NCBI GenBank assembly: GCA_037039685.1
Contig: JAWNGF010000006.1
Location: 1,736,001 to 1,800,000 of the forward strand
Source of the DNA: Ceratobasidium sp. AG-K
Taxonomy: Eukaryota; Basidiomycota; Agaricomycetes; Cantharellales; Ceratobasidiaceae
DNA: 64,000 nt
Direction: 5' to 3'
A program made the translations under genes and the position numbers. The notes beneath the pieces are model-generated. The model saw only the letters and a program-made list of their open reading frames with translations. It was not told the origin of the DNA and made no database searches. This document shows, in pieces, positions 48,101-58,012 of the stretch (position 1 is its first letter; each line of letters begins with the position of its first letter).

Positions 48101-48542
48101 TGACTGGATGCTCTTCGGCACTTTGTGCACGAGTTCGATGTCATGACAATCTGTGTGTGTGTATCCTTGGCATCATCAAGGGAAGAAAGGGAGTGTTGGA
48201 AATGGTACATTGGTGGAACCATATGGATGACTAGGCTCCATGACCAAGGCCTGCATTTGAGTGGGGGGAGCGTGGCTAATCTATTATCCTGTTATGAGTC
48301 ATTTGATTCCCATGAAGCTGATTGGCTGATTTAATCTTAAATCATCTGCAAATTGCACCATTCTGCTACAACAATAAGTAGCCAATCAGGAGCTGGTGTT
48401 CCATCAGTGGAGTCATAATTCGACCCAATCAGGAGCCACCAATGTGGCTGCCAAGACACTCCATCAAGCATGCAATTATTGTGCAGCTTCTGGAATGTTC
48501 CAGTAGTGAATTCTACACACACACAAACAAATCAGACCAGGG

Positions 48543-48549
48543 TATAAAG
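48543..48549 (+). promoter_or_regulatory. TATA box of the Clr2-domain gene
   Basis: TATAAAG, 48 bp before the ATG at 48597, spaced correctly for a start about 25-30 bp downstream. Confidence 0.5.
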
Positions 48550-48596
48550 GAGGGCACTTTGTGTGTGCTCTTCCCTCAGACACACAAACCAGCAAT

Positions 48597-49274
48597 ATGC
48601 AGAACACAGCAAGTGCATGGTCACCCTTGTTAAATACTAGGTTTAATACTTACAATTGCACTGAAGATAACCTGATCCAAGGCAACATTATTGAGTGGAC
48701 CACCACTGATGCACCCAACCCCCCTGTGGTACCTGAGGCCCTGGACCATCAGCAACATTTTGTTGATGAGAATACCTGCTTTGGGTACCTAGTTCAACTC
48801 CATCCTGGTGACAAAATGTACCTGGACTTTATCACCAAAGTTGGGACCTACATTGCTAGGGCAAATTTTGGCCTGAATACCCGTAAGTTTATACAATAGC
48901 ATTCCAATTTATTGGACAGCACTTACCAGCAGTTTGACAGGTGGCCAGACTTATGTCATGGCTGATCTCCCAGCAGGATACCAGCTGTATTACAAACACT
49001 CTAGTAATGGTAAAAAATCACGTTGTGATAAGTACCTCTATGGTAAGTTTCACATTAAATTGTCATCAATATACTAAGAATGCATTCAGGTTCTGCTATA
49101 GTCAAACGCTTCCGTTCCCCTAATGAATTTGCACCTCATGCTGAGTGGATCATGAAAGGGGCTGACTCAAATACAGCATGTACATGTAGGTACTGCTCAG
49201 AGGAATTGTCTCAGCAAGTGATCAATGAGCGCCTCCACCTCCCTGGGAAGCGCCCTCATAGACACCAGATTTAG
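48597..49274 (+). CDS. Small Clr2-domain protein (cryptic loci regulator 2-like)
   Basis: Three exons (48597-48882, 48941-49042, 49090-49274) give 190 aa. The middle and C-terminal parts match the N-terminal domain of Clr2-type silencing proteins: DLPAGYQLYYKHSS, then CDKYLYG, KRFRSPNEFAPHAEWIM and a CxCRYC motif. In fission yeast Clr2 is a subunit of the SHREC heterochromatin-silencing complex. This protein carries only that domain plus about 95 upstream residues, so it is much shorter than yeast Clr2. It sits beside a retrotransposon nest and has its own TATA box. Whether it is a host gene or cargo of a repeat family cannot be told from one copy. Confidence 0.72.
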
Positions 49275-49487
49275 TTCAGCCATACATAGTGACACCTTGT
49301 AATCTAGTACTGTTGTTTCTGCTTGTAATCATCTTCTATGGCTCCCCACATTTCCAATCAAAAAAAACAAAATGTCCAAAATGCATGATGTGATAGATAG
49401 ATAGAATCAATGTCTGAATTTCTCACCATGTGTGTGAGATTACCATATAAGGTGATTTTAGCATAGCCACTATAGGAGACTGTGTTG

Positions 49488-50016
49488 TGTTGTGACCCAT
49501 CCATGACACCCATGGACTCTGACTGCTGTCTTGGACTCTCTGTGCCTTAAGTGCCCAATGTACATAGATGTGGCCCTCCCCCTCGTTCTGTGAGGTGTCT
49601 GGATGATGTGTCACTGTGGCCTCTGTGGCTACACTGTCTTCTGGTTCTTTCTCTTAGAAAGATTGACCTTCTAGAACTTCTCTCTAGAAGGTCTTTGTGA
49701 TTTGCTGACTGAGCATGGCACCTGATTGGCCACATATGTATTGTACTACTTTTTGCCTCTGACTATATATACTGGCTAGCAAGCATGGACTTATGCCAGC
49801 TTGCTTTGCCTTGTCATCTCTCCCCTCAAGTGCAACTAAGTCACTAGGCCTTTAGGCCATCATCTGAACTCTAAGTGGGCCTCAGGCCATTGTCATAAGG
49901 ACACTAAGGTTGCACTAGCAACTTAGCATACAGTATGGAGCCTCTAAGGCAGCTCAAAGCCTATAAGGTGCAAACGGACACAGACATTGGTCAATTGGCA
50001 TAGAAGGGTTGCAACA
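49488..50016 (+). repeat. LTR of family B, diverged copy
   Basis: Begins TGTTGTGACCCA and ends GGGTTGCAACA like the solo LTRs at 50537-51033 and 51940-52434, with a central TATA-like run (ctatatatac). The interior is considerably diverged. Flanks do not show a 5-bp duplication, so it may be recombined or truncated. Confidence 0.6.
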
Positions 50017-50292
50017 CATGGACACTCCTGACTGGTTAGCCTGTATGACTTGTTTGCTGCACACTGTATGGCTTGTGCACATTCTGAATATATATAGAGG
50101 ACCAACAAGCCTGGTAACCCCAGCTTGTTTTGTCCTGTCAAACATCCCTCTGAGTGACACTGTGAACCACCTCTACCCTCAAGAGTCTACAGCCACTTAA
50201 GTGTTGTGTGATTCAAGAGGTAACTCAGGTCATAGTGCTGTCCACTCTCCCTTGTGGCTTGTCTCATAGCCACCAAGAAGAAGCTTACAACA
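50017..50292 (+). repeat. Truncated LTR of family A (RE-1 family)
   Basis: Matches the 3' two-thirds of the 455-bp LTRs of the complete element at 52515-59728, including atatatatagaggaccaac, agcttgttttgt and the end ...gaagcttacaaca. Older than the complete copy, judging by scattered substitutions. Confidence 0.75.
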
Positions 50293-50469
50293 TTCAGGTA
50301 GTAGTTACATATGTCATGTAGCTACTGTACTAGTGCTGACATAAAGTTCAGAGACATATGACCAGTGCAGCCTTCCAAGGGAAGTGAACATGACTCATAT
50401 CTCACCTCAGACATTGTTAAAGTGCAATTTAAGTATATACATAGTGAAAGCAAGTATTTTGATTACATT

Positions 50470-51389
50470 AGAATTACATATGACAGCCATTTGTTGCTTT
50501 GACTGCCTTGACTCAGTCCTTCATCCTCTCAGTGTGTGTTGCAACCCAACACTATGATGGTTGTCAACTGTAACTGTATGTGCACAAGTCAAGACTCAGG
50601 GGGGCTTGGCACCCAAAGAGCTGTGAACTGTAGACTGTGGATGGCACTGAGGCCTGAGGATCCAATGTAACCCTGAGGGAAACCCAGTGAGAGATTATTT
50701 GTTGGGGAAAATGACAAGGCAAAACAAGATGGGGATACCATGCTTGCTGTTGCCACATTAGATATTCAGAAAAGGCATGAGTCATACTCATGCCAAGAAA
50801 AAAGTCATACAAGTCAACCAATCAGAGAGCTCTACAAGTCATGTCCTATAACAGAACATGACTTGCCAAGAAAGGAAGTCATAAGACAAAAGAGAAGAGA
50901 AGCAGCTTAAGGCTGAGTGAGAACAAAGAAAACAAGAGACAAAGGAAATGTGCTCAAAGGAAAACATAACAAAGGAGACACAAGGCAAGCAGACAGGAGT
51001 CCAAGTCCATTGGAGGGGCCTTGGGTCACAACAGTGTGCTTCAAATATCCTCCACTGTAATTCCATCCCAAACAACCTGCATAGCTGTCCATAGCAATTT
51101 GCAGGAATTCTTGGACTCCAGGATTTCAGAAACACAGGCCTTGAGGACATGCCATAATGGTTTGATGGCTTTGAGGTTGGCAGAATTTGGGGGATGGGGG
51201 GGCTGATTCATACCAAGCAACTCACATGCCATTTTTGCAGCATTTCCCCTATGTGGAGCTGCACTATCTGCCATTATGAGAATATCCCAACCCCCTTCTA
51301 GCTTTCAGTCCTGCCAAAACTCTTGGACTGGGCCCAAAGGAACTTGACAGGCATATCCTTTGGAGTTGATCCTGCTACCAGCCCAACAT
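50470..51389 (-). pseudogene. Tc1/mariner-type transposase, C-terminal remnant
   Basis: Minus-strand frame 51041-51274 contains MADSAAPHRG, then PPNSANLKAIKPLWHVLK, the degenerate form of the DDE signature (normally ...PDLNPIE.LW). The Glu of the catalytic triad is replaced by Lys. After a stop, KHTERMKD-VKAVKATNGCHM continues the usual C terminus across a solo LTR insertion (50537-51033). The upstream part is cut off by an LTR at 51390. Clearly inactive; the oldest layer of the nest. Confidence 0.7.
50537..51033 (-). repeat. Solo LTR, family B
   Basis: 497-bp LTR with ends TGTTGTGACCC...GGTTGCAACA read on the minus strand. It is flanked by a perfect 5-bp duplication, gtgtg (50532-50536 and 51034-51038), so it is a solo LTR left after recombination. 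It splits the Tc1 transposase remnant. An inverted copy of the same family lies at 51940-52434. Confidence 0.82.
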
Positions 51390-51692
51390 TGTCACAACTG
51401 ACTGTAAAGGGTTGTGGAGTTGACTGTGGATAAACTGTAACAAGCTGTAACAGCCCCTGTGGACTGTGGATAGTACTATAGAATTTAGGAAATTGACAAG
51501 GTGAGACAATCTTGAGTCACATGATCATCTCACTTGTCTTTATATACACATAAGCACTGCTGACTAAGCAGAGCTCTCTGGGGTTGAGAGGTCTGCTTAG
51601 TCATCATGATTTAACCATAGAACCAACATAATAGATGAGGATAGCAAAAAATAATAAGGAAAAGGTATCTTGGACCAACCTGGGTCATGACA
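51390..51692 (-). repeat. 3' LTR of the decayed gypsy element RE-2
   Basis: On the minus strand it starts TGTCATGACCC directly after a polypurine stretch (taggggggagcaa) and ends CAGTTGTGACA. It borders the RE-2 chromodomain remnant and lies within the older transposase remnant. The partner LTR is not found in the window. Confidence 0.65.
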
Positions 51693-51939
51693 TTGCTCCC
51701 CCCTAAGATCTACACCAGCGGAGCTTGCATGACCTTTTTTGCACCTGGAACTGGGTCTGATGGTTTTGGCACATCTGGGAAGTCAGCATGAAATGGTCAC
51801 ACTGCATCCTGTGTGTTCTTGACTGTGTCCACTGTTTTTTTGGTATCTTTGTTCAGCCCATACCCCTTCCATTGTATTTGGTATACAAACCTTCCCTTGT
51901 CCCAGCAACTGTTGACTATCTTTTCAACTTTGTACTCCT

Positions 51940-52434
51940 TGTTGTGACCCAAGGCCCCTCCAATGGACTTTGTCTCCTGGTTGCTTGTCTTGTGTCTCCT
52001 TTGTTCTGCTTTCCTTTGTGCACACTTCCTTTGTGTCTGGTTTCTTTGTTCTTGCGCAGCCTTAAGCTGCTTCCTTTTTCTTTTGTCTTATGACTTCCTT
52101 TCTTGGCAAGTCATGTTCCTTTATAGGACATGACTCATAGAGCATTCTGATTGGACAGTTTGTATGACTTGTTTCTTGGCATGAGTATGACTCATGCCTT
52201 TTCTGAATATATAATGAGGCCACAACAAGCATGGTATCCCCATCTTGTTTTGCCTTGTCATTTCCCTGACAAACAGTCCTTCACTGGGTTTCTCTCAGGG
52301 TTACCTTGGATCCTCAGGCCTTAGTGCTGTTCACAGTCTACAGCTCACAGTTCTTTGGGTGCCAAGTCTCTCTAAGTCTTGACTTGAGCACATACAGTTA
52401 CAGTCAGCAACCATCATAGTGTTGGGTTGCAACA
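51940..52434 (+). repeat. Solo LTR, family B
   Basis: 495-bp LTR, TGTTGTGACCC...GGTTGCAACA, with a perfect 5-bp duplication ctcct on both sides (51935-51939 and 52435-52439). Inserted into the chromodomain region of RE-2. Inverted relative to 50537-51033. Confidence 0.88.
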
Positions 52435-52514
52435 CTCCTCCTCTCCCTCCTTGGTCACAATGGGTGGTGGATGATTGAATGCCCTGCCAACCTCCTCATC
52501 CTTAGCATATGAAG

Positions 52515-52969
52515 TGTCATGAGCCAGCTCACTCCATCGGACTCGACTGTTGTCTCGCCCGCCTGTTCCTTTCTTTTGTGTTGTGTTCCGTTTCCGTTTG
52601 CCGCGTTGCCACCTTCTTGTGGTTATCCTGTTACATTGTGTAACGCGGCTGTGCTTTGTACGAGTCATGTCTGTTCATACAGCATGACTCACATGGACAC
52701 TCCTGACTGGTAGACTGTATGACTCATGTGGCTGCGCCTTGTATGACTCGGCCACTTCTTATATATATATAGAGGACCAACAAGCCTGGTAACCCCAGCT
52801 TGTTTTGTCTCGTCAAAACATCCCCTCTGAGTGACACTTAGAACCACCCCTACCCTCAAGAGCCTACAGACGCTTAAGTGTGTTGCGGTTCAAGAGGTCA
52901 CTTAGGTCTTAGTGCCGTCCACTCTCCATTGCGGCTTATCTCATAGCCAACAAGAAGAAGCTTACGACA
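52515..52969 (+). repeat. 5' LTR of RE-1
   Basis: 455 bp from TGTCATGAGCC to ...CTTACGACA, followed within 3 bp by the primer-binding site. Contains the promoter TATA stretch at 52759-52771. Confidence 0.92.
52759..52771 (+). promoter_or_regulatory. TATA box in the RE-1 5' LTR
   Basis: A run of TATATATATATA lies about 26-38 bp before the AGCTTGTTTTGT segment at 52797-52808, placing the predicted RNA 5' end at that segment. The same arrangement is kept in the truncated family member at 50017-50292. Confidence 0.6.
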
Positions 52970-52971
52970 TT

Positions 52972-52983
52972 ACAAAACAAGCT
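52972..52983 (+). other. Primer-binding site, self-priming type
   Basis: ACAAAACAAGCT, starting 3 nt after the LTR, is the exact reverse complement of AGCTTGTTTTGT (52797-52808) at the predicted RNA 5' end. I see no tRNA-type PBS (such as TGGTATCAG) here. This matches the self-primed reverse transcription known for Tf1/sushi-type elements. Confidence 0.6.
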
Positions 52984-52991
52984 TAACAAAC

Positions 52992-54986
52992 ATGTCTATT
53001 CAAGAAGATGGAGGGTCACGTCCCTCATCCACTATATCAACAAGAAGAGGACCCAGTCGAGCCGCAAGACCCACAGGATCACTAAACGAGCAAGATATTG
53101 CACAAACCCAAGCGGGAGCTCCTGTCCGATCACGCTCCCAAAGCCAAACATCAATGCCGGGAGCTTTCGGCATCGTTGACATGACAACTGTACAAGAGGA
53201 AGAACCCACTATCACGAACAGAGAACCAGGAGATCTCACAAATGACCCCACTCCAGCTGTAATTCGAATTCCAACTGGAAGCCCAGGGCCATCACGTCCC
53301 TTGTGGCCACTAGGGACTAGGAGACAGTTCTTTTCCCCCCAACCCGAAGCTCATGGAGGCGTGTCGCTTGTTCCCATTAGACCTCCTCCTACACCACACG
53401 TTCCCACAGTTCCCCAAATTGGAGGAACCATCACCAACACAGGACCAATTCCAATGGCTTCCCAGCCAGTTACACCAGTAATTCCGGCACCACCATATGT
53501 CCCACAAGGTTACTCCGGGCAATCGGCCCCAATACATCAAAGCGCTGGTGATCCAGGAAGCTCAAGTTCAAGTTCCAGCTCCAGCGGCAGAACTGTAATT
53601 AGCAATCTAGACGACTTGGACGACCTTCTAGAAGGAAGACACAACGCCACCATTAGGGTTATAGACGGAATGAGAGTCACTATAGATCGAAGACTTGGCG
53701 GCCTAGAACAAGCCACACAAATCCTAGCAAACAACCAACAAATCTTCAACAACTCCATCAACACCCTACAAGGCACCTTGACGGACATCCTGAACGCGGC
53801 AAGAAATGGCGAACATAATTCCTTTCTAGTCGGTCAAGATGTAACCCGCCTTCGAAATGAGGTTACCAACACTCAAGGACTAGTAAACAATATACGCGAA
53901 GAACTCAACACTACCAGACAAGGGCAACTCGAATGGAACAAGGCAGTAACACAGGGACTAGAAACCTTACGACAGGAAGGAACTTCCTTCACTACCAAAA
54001 TCACGGAGGTTCAGGAAGCTATCAACAGTATGCGAGAAGAAATGGACGAAACATCCCTGCACGGGATCCCCTCCAGGCGATCAAATTCTCCGCCACATCC
54101 AGAAGCAGAATCTACCAGGATCGACAAATTAGAATTAAGAATTCAACGACTAACCAAAAACCCAAACATCGGTAACGGACCACGTCGTCCCAAAGTAACT
54201 CATCCAGAAGCCTTCGATGGAAAGAAAGGAGAAGGTGCCAAAATGTTCATCACACAAATGGAAAGCTACTTTGTATGTCTAGGCGATCAATACACTTCCA
54301 ACGAAGAAAGAATACGCGAAGCTCTAGCAAACTTCAAATCTGAGAACAAGGCCGCCACTCACTGGGCACAAGTACTCTTACGATCGCTTAACCAAAGGGA
54401 AAATAATCAAAACCTTGCTTCATGGGAAAGCTTCAAGACACACTTCATGGAACAATTTAGCGACCCTAACAAAAAGGCAAAAGCCGAAATCGATATCCGA
54501 AAGAGCAAGCAGAACAATTCAGTAGCAAACTATGCTTCTGAATTCCGTTACTTATTGGTCGACGTCAACTGGGGACAGGAAGCACTGATCAACCAATTCA
54601 AGGAAGGACTGAAGCCTGAAGTAAAAACCGAACTAGCTCGATTCAAATTGACCCTGATTAATGAGGACGGAACGGAGCGGGAGCTGTCACTAGACCGGTG
54701 GATCTCTATCGCAATCTCTATTGACCAGAAGTTGCAACAAATCAAGACCTCTACAGGGAAGAAGACACCTCAAGCAACCGCTAGCGGACAATCCTCCTCT
54801 ACAAAACGGCTTCCCGACGAAATTTACAAAGCAAGGATAGCAACCAACCGCTGCCTAAAGTGCAGACAGGAAGGACACCGCTCATTCAAGTGCCCGTCCA
54901 AGGAATGGATAACGACGGAACCTAGCGTTAAAGGAAGGGAGGCAACAATTGTAGAAGACTCGGGAAAAGAAGGGGTCTCCCTCTAA
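52992..54986 (+). CDS. gag: RE-1 Gag polyprotein
   Basis: 664 aa from the first ATG, 23 bp after the LTR. The N-terminal third is Pro/Ser/Thr-rich and looks disordered. A helical, Gln/Asn/Glu-rich middle follows (about 205-360). The retrotransposon Gag core is at about 395-560 (AFDGKKGEGAKMFITQMESY, HFMEQFSDPNKKAKAE). Near the C terminus is one CCHC zinc knuckle, CLKCRQEGHRSFKC (about 621-634). It packages element RNA into particles. It ends at TAA 54984-54986 in frame 0; pol lies in the -1 frame and overlaps by about 50 bp. Confidence 0.9.
   Translation: MSIQEDGGSRPSSTISTRRGPSRAARPTGSLNEQDIAQTQAGAPVRSRSQSQTSMPGAFGIVDMTTVQEEEPTITNREPGDLTNDPTPAVIRIPTGSPGPSRPLWPLGTRRQFFSPQPEAHGGVSLVPIRPPPTPHVPTVPQIGGTITNTGPIPMASQPVTPVIPAPPYVPQGYSGQSAPIHQSAGDPGSSSSSSSSSGRTVISNLDDLDDLLEGRHNATIRVIDGMRVTIDRRLGGLEQATQILANNQQIFNNSINTLQGTLTDILNAARNGEHNSFLVGQDVTRLRNEVTNTQGLVNNIREELNTTRQGQLEWNKAVTQGLETLRQEGTSFTTKITEVQEAINSMREEMDETSLHGIPSRRSNSPPHPEAESTRIDKLELRIQRLTKNPNIGNGPRRPKVTHPEAFDGKKGEGAKMFITQMESYFVCLGDQYTSNEERIREALANFKSENKAATHWAQVLLRSLNQRENNQNLASWESFKTHFMEQFSDPNKKAKAEIDIRKSKQNNSVANYASEFRYLLVDVNWGQEALINQFKEGLKPEVKTELARFKLTLINEDGTERELSLDRWISIAISIDQKLQQIKTSTGKKTPQATASGQSSSTKRLPDEIYKARIATNRCLKCRQEGHRSFKCPSKEWITTEPSVKGREATIVEDSGKEGVSL
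54962..54968 (+). promoter_or_regulatory. Candidate -1 ribosomal frameshift site (gag/pol)
   Basis: GGGAAAA sits in the Gag frame as G-GGA-AAA, fitting the X-XXY-YYZ slippery pattern. It lies inside the 55-nt window (54932-54986) where both the Gag and the pol frames are open, and pol is in the -1 frame. A stimulatory RNA structure was not assessed. Confidence 0.5.
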
Positions 54987-54988
54987 CT

Positions 54989-57900
54989 GTGTGTGGAGAG
55001 ACCAAGAAACCGGCAACGGAAACAATGTACTTTAGAGCGACAAATGAATCTACCATTGTTTACGCGAACGTTGCCGGAATCACAGAACCTATCCCAACCC
55101 TCATCGATTCCGGAGCATCAAAAAACTTCCTGGACATTTCGTGGGCTCGGTCCAACAACATTCCACTCATGGAACTCTCCACTCCTAGAAGAGTAATTGG
55201 TATCCAGGGGAAAGAACTCTCTCACCAAATACGTTTCAAAGCAAAGCTGGAACTAGAAGTAGAGGGAAGAACCTTCAAACAAGTCTTCTTCGCCATGCCC
55301 ACTGGAGAAACTAAACTTATCCTAGGATTGGAATGGTTAGAAGAATCGAACCCTGTCATCGATTGGAAAACAAGGCACATATCATGGCGGACAGAAGCCA
55401 TTCAAGCAAGGACGGCCTCAATAGACGACCTGCCCGAAGAATTCAAGGAATTTGCCGACGTCTTCAGCGAAGAAAAATTCAAGAGAATCCCAGATCATCG
55501 CCCATACGACTGCGCCATCGACTTCAAGGAAGGAGCTGAACTTCCAAAACCAGCCAGACCTATCCCACTCTCTCCAGCAGAGTCAATTGCACTGAGAGAA
55601 TACTTGGATGAAGAAATCGCAGCAGGGAAAATCCGACCAAGCAAATCACCCATTGCATCACCTTGCTTCTTTGTCAAAAAACCGATTGATCCCAAAAATC
55701 CAGGGGCAGTACGCCAACTACGACTTGTCCAAGATCTCAGAGGAGTAAACGCCATCACGAAGGACGACAGATTTCCAATGCCCCTAATGGAAGACCTCTT
55801 GGATAAAATCAAGGACGCAAAAATTTTCTCCAAGATCGATTTGCGCATGGGTTTCAACAATATCAGAATCAGGGAAGGAGACGAATGGAAGACAGCTTTC
55901 AGAACAAAAGAAGGACTGTTCGAATACGTCGTCATGCCTTTTGGACTAAAAAACGCGCCCGCCATATTCCAAAGATATATGAACCACATCTTCCATGATC
56001 TCATCGACGTATGTGTCATAGTATATATCGACGACATCCTAGTCTTCTCTAAGGACAGAAGTCAACATACCGTGGACGTCAGGAAGGTGCTAAAAATCTT
56101 ACTGGAGGAAAATCTATTCGCAAAGCTTCCAAAATGCGAATTCTTTGTCACCAAATTGACATATACTGGACTTGGAATCAGCGATTCAGGCATCTCAATG
56201 GAGGAAGAAAAGGTCAAGGCAATAAAGGAATGGAAGGAACCAAGAACGGTCAAACAAGTTCAGGCGTTCCTAGGATTCGCAAATTTCTACAGAAGATTCG
56301 TTCCGAATTTCAGCCGTTTAGCAAAGCCCCTGACAACCTTAACAAGAAAGGAGAACAAATGGGAATGGGGAAACGATCATCAGGAAGCATTTGAGGCCCT
56401 AAAAACAGAAATCAGCAAAGAACCTACTCTACGCCATCCAAACCCTGACAAACCCTTTTTCCTGGAAACAGACGCAAGTGGAGTAGCAATGGGAGCAATC
56501 TTGTTGCAAAGACAAGACGATGGCTACTTACACCCTATTGCTTTTCTTTCAAAGTCTTTCAACGAGGCCCAGCTCAACTACGATGTCCACGATAAAGAAC
56601 TTATGGCTATCATAGAATCTTTAACACATTGGAGGCTATACCTTGAAGGAACAAGGGACCCTATCACCATCTATACCGATCATAGGAACCTACAATTCTG
56701 GAAGGAAGCAAGAACGTTCAACCGTCGACACGCAAGATGGCACCAATTGCTGGCTTCCTATAACTTTGACATCATATATCGTCCTGGAATCCTGTCATCA
56801 AAACCGGACCTGTTGTCAAGACAATCTGACCATGAAGATATCCCGACGCCAGAACAAGTAATGATATCTGTCGAAAGGTTCAAAGGATTTATGGGACAAA
56901 TAGACACAAACATCATAGAAACTATCAAGGAGGCTCAGGAAACAGATGAAGGATTGGCGCAAATCAAAGAAATCTGCAAAACAAGGGAAACGTTACCAAA
57001 AACTCTACAACACAGCGCAAAAGATTATGATTTCAAGGAGGGACTATTATGGTTCAAGGGAAGGATCTACGTAACAGAAGATAAGGAAGCCAGACTGGCC
57101 ATCATGCGAGTTCATCACGACTCAAAGATGGCAGGACATCAAGGACAGGCTAGAACACTGGAACTAATATCAAGAAGATACTTCTGGCCAGGAATGAAGC
57201 AAAGCATAAACAGATACGTGGAATCCTGCGAGACCTGCCAACGGACAAAGGGATCAAAGTCAATAGTCCCGATCAAGCCTCTGGAGATTCCAAAAGGACC
57301 ATGGGAAGATATAGCATTCGACTTCGTGGTGAAGTTACCTAAATCCAGAGGATCAGATAGCATCTTAGTAGTGGTGGACCGATTCTCAAGAATGGCGCAC
57401 TTCATACCCTGCAAAGAATCTCACACGGCAAGCAACCTTGCAAATCTTTTTGTCACAAATGTCTGGAAACTGCACGGTTTTCCAAAGAGCACAATTTCAG
57501 ACCGAGGAACCACTTTCAATTCCAAACTTATGAAAGCCATTTATGAGAAAATTGGAACTAGCCCAGGTTTCAGTACTGCCTACCACCCCCAAACAGATGG
57601 AATAACGGAAAAAATCAATCAATGGATGGAAGGCTGGCTACGATCGTTCGTCAACCACCGGCAGGATGATTGGGCGGACTTATTACCGATTGCGGAGTTC
57701 AGCTATAATCTACAGAAGCACCGCGTAACAGGTAGTTCCCCTTTCGAAATTGTCTACGGGAGGGAACCACTGTGGAACATCTCAGCAGAAGAATCAGCGG
57801 TTCCAGAAGCGAACAACATCACAGGAAAATGGCGCAAAATCCATGACGAAGCAATTGCATCAATGGAAACCCAAAGGCTCCCAGAAGAAGAACCAAAGAA

Positions 57901-58009
57901 CGAGTACCAAGAAGGAGATCTAGTATGGCTGCTGGGGAAGAACATTCAAACAAAAAGACCTTCGAAGAAACTGGATAACAAGAAGCACGGGCCATTTGTT
58001 GTGAAGTGA
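54989..58009 (+). CDS. pol: RE-1 Pol: protease, reverse transcriptase, RNase H, integrase
   Basis: Open for 1006 codons with motifs in gypsy order: protease DSGAS (about residue 40), RT YIDD (346-349), RNase H ETDASG (about 493), integrase zinc-binding HHCC region (about 705-755, ...CETCQRTKG), and catalytic D777, D838 and E874 with 35 residues between the last two. The GPF module follows near the end. No ATG lies at its beginning (first is MYFRAT at 55025), so expression as a Gag-Pol fusion by -1 frameshift is likely. The frame is cut by TGA at 58007-58009 between GPFVVK and QIGSHAYELDLP, where relatives read through; a C-to-T change from an Arg codon is a plausible cause. All catalytic residues lie before the stop. 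Confidence 0.9.
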   Translation: MCGETKKPATETMYFRATNESTIVYANVAGITEPIPTLIDSGASKNFLDISWARSNNIPLMELSTPRRVIGIQGKELSHQIRFKAKLELEVEGRTFKQVFFAMPTGETKLILGLEWLEESNPVIDWKTRHISWRTEAIQARTASIDDLPEEFKEFADVFSEEKFKRIPDHRPYDCAIDFKEGAELPKPARPIPLSPAESIALREYLDEEIAAGKIRPSKSPIASPCFFVKKPIDPKNPGAVRQLRLVQDLRGVNAITKDDRFPMPLMEDLLDKIKDAKIFSKIDLRMGFNNIRIREGDEWKTAFRTKEGLFEYVVMPFGLKNAPAIFQRYMNHIFHDLIDVCVIVYIDDILVFSKDRSQHTVDVRKVLKILLEENLFAKLPKCEFFVTKLTYTGLGISDSGISMEEEKVKAIKEWKEPRTVKQVQAFLGFANFYRRFVPNFSRLAKPLTTLTRKENKWEWGNDHQEAFEALKTEISKEPTLRHPNPDKPFFLETDASGVAMGAILLQRQDDGYLHPIAFLSKSFNEAQLNYDVHDKELMAIIESLTHWRLYLEGTRDPITIYTDHRNLQFWKEARTFNRRHARWHQLLASYNFDIIYRPGILSSKPDLLSRQSDHEDIPTPEQVMISVERFKGFMGQIDTNIIETIKEAQETDEGLAQIKEICKTRETLPKTLQHSAKDYDFKEGLLWFKGRIYVTEDKEARLAIMRVHHDSKMAGHQGQARTLELISRRYFWPGMKQSINRYVESCETCQRTKGSKSIVPIKPLEIPKGPWEDIAFDFVVKLPKSRGSDSILVVVDRFSRMAHFIPCKESHTASNLANLFVTNVWKLHGFPKSTISDRGTTFNSKLMKAIYEKIGTSPGFSTAYHPQTDGITEKINQWMEGWLRSFVNHRQDDWADLLPIAEFSYNLQKHRVTGSSPFEIVYGREPLWNISAEESAVPEANNITGKWRKIHDEAIASMETQRLPEEEPKNEYQEGDLVWLLGKNIQTKRPSKKLDNKKHGPFVVK

Positions 58010-58012
58010 CAG

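Noticed and set aside
49488..50016. Intact solo LTR with target duplication
   Set aside because: Ends look like an LTR, but flanks tgttg and catgg do not match, so an intact solo insertion is not supported.
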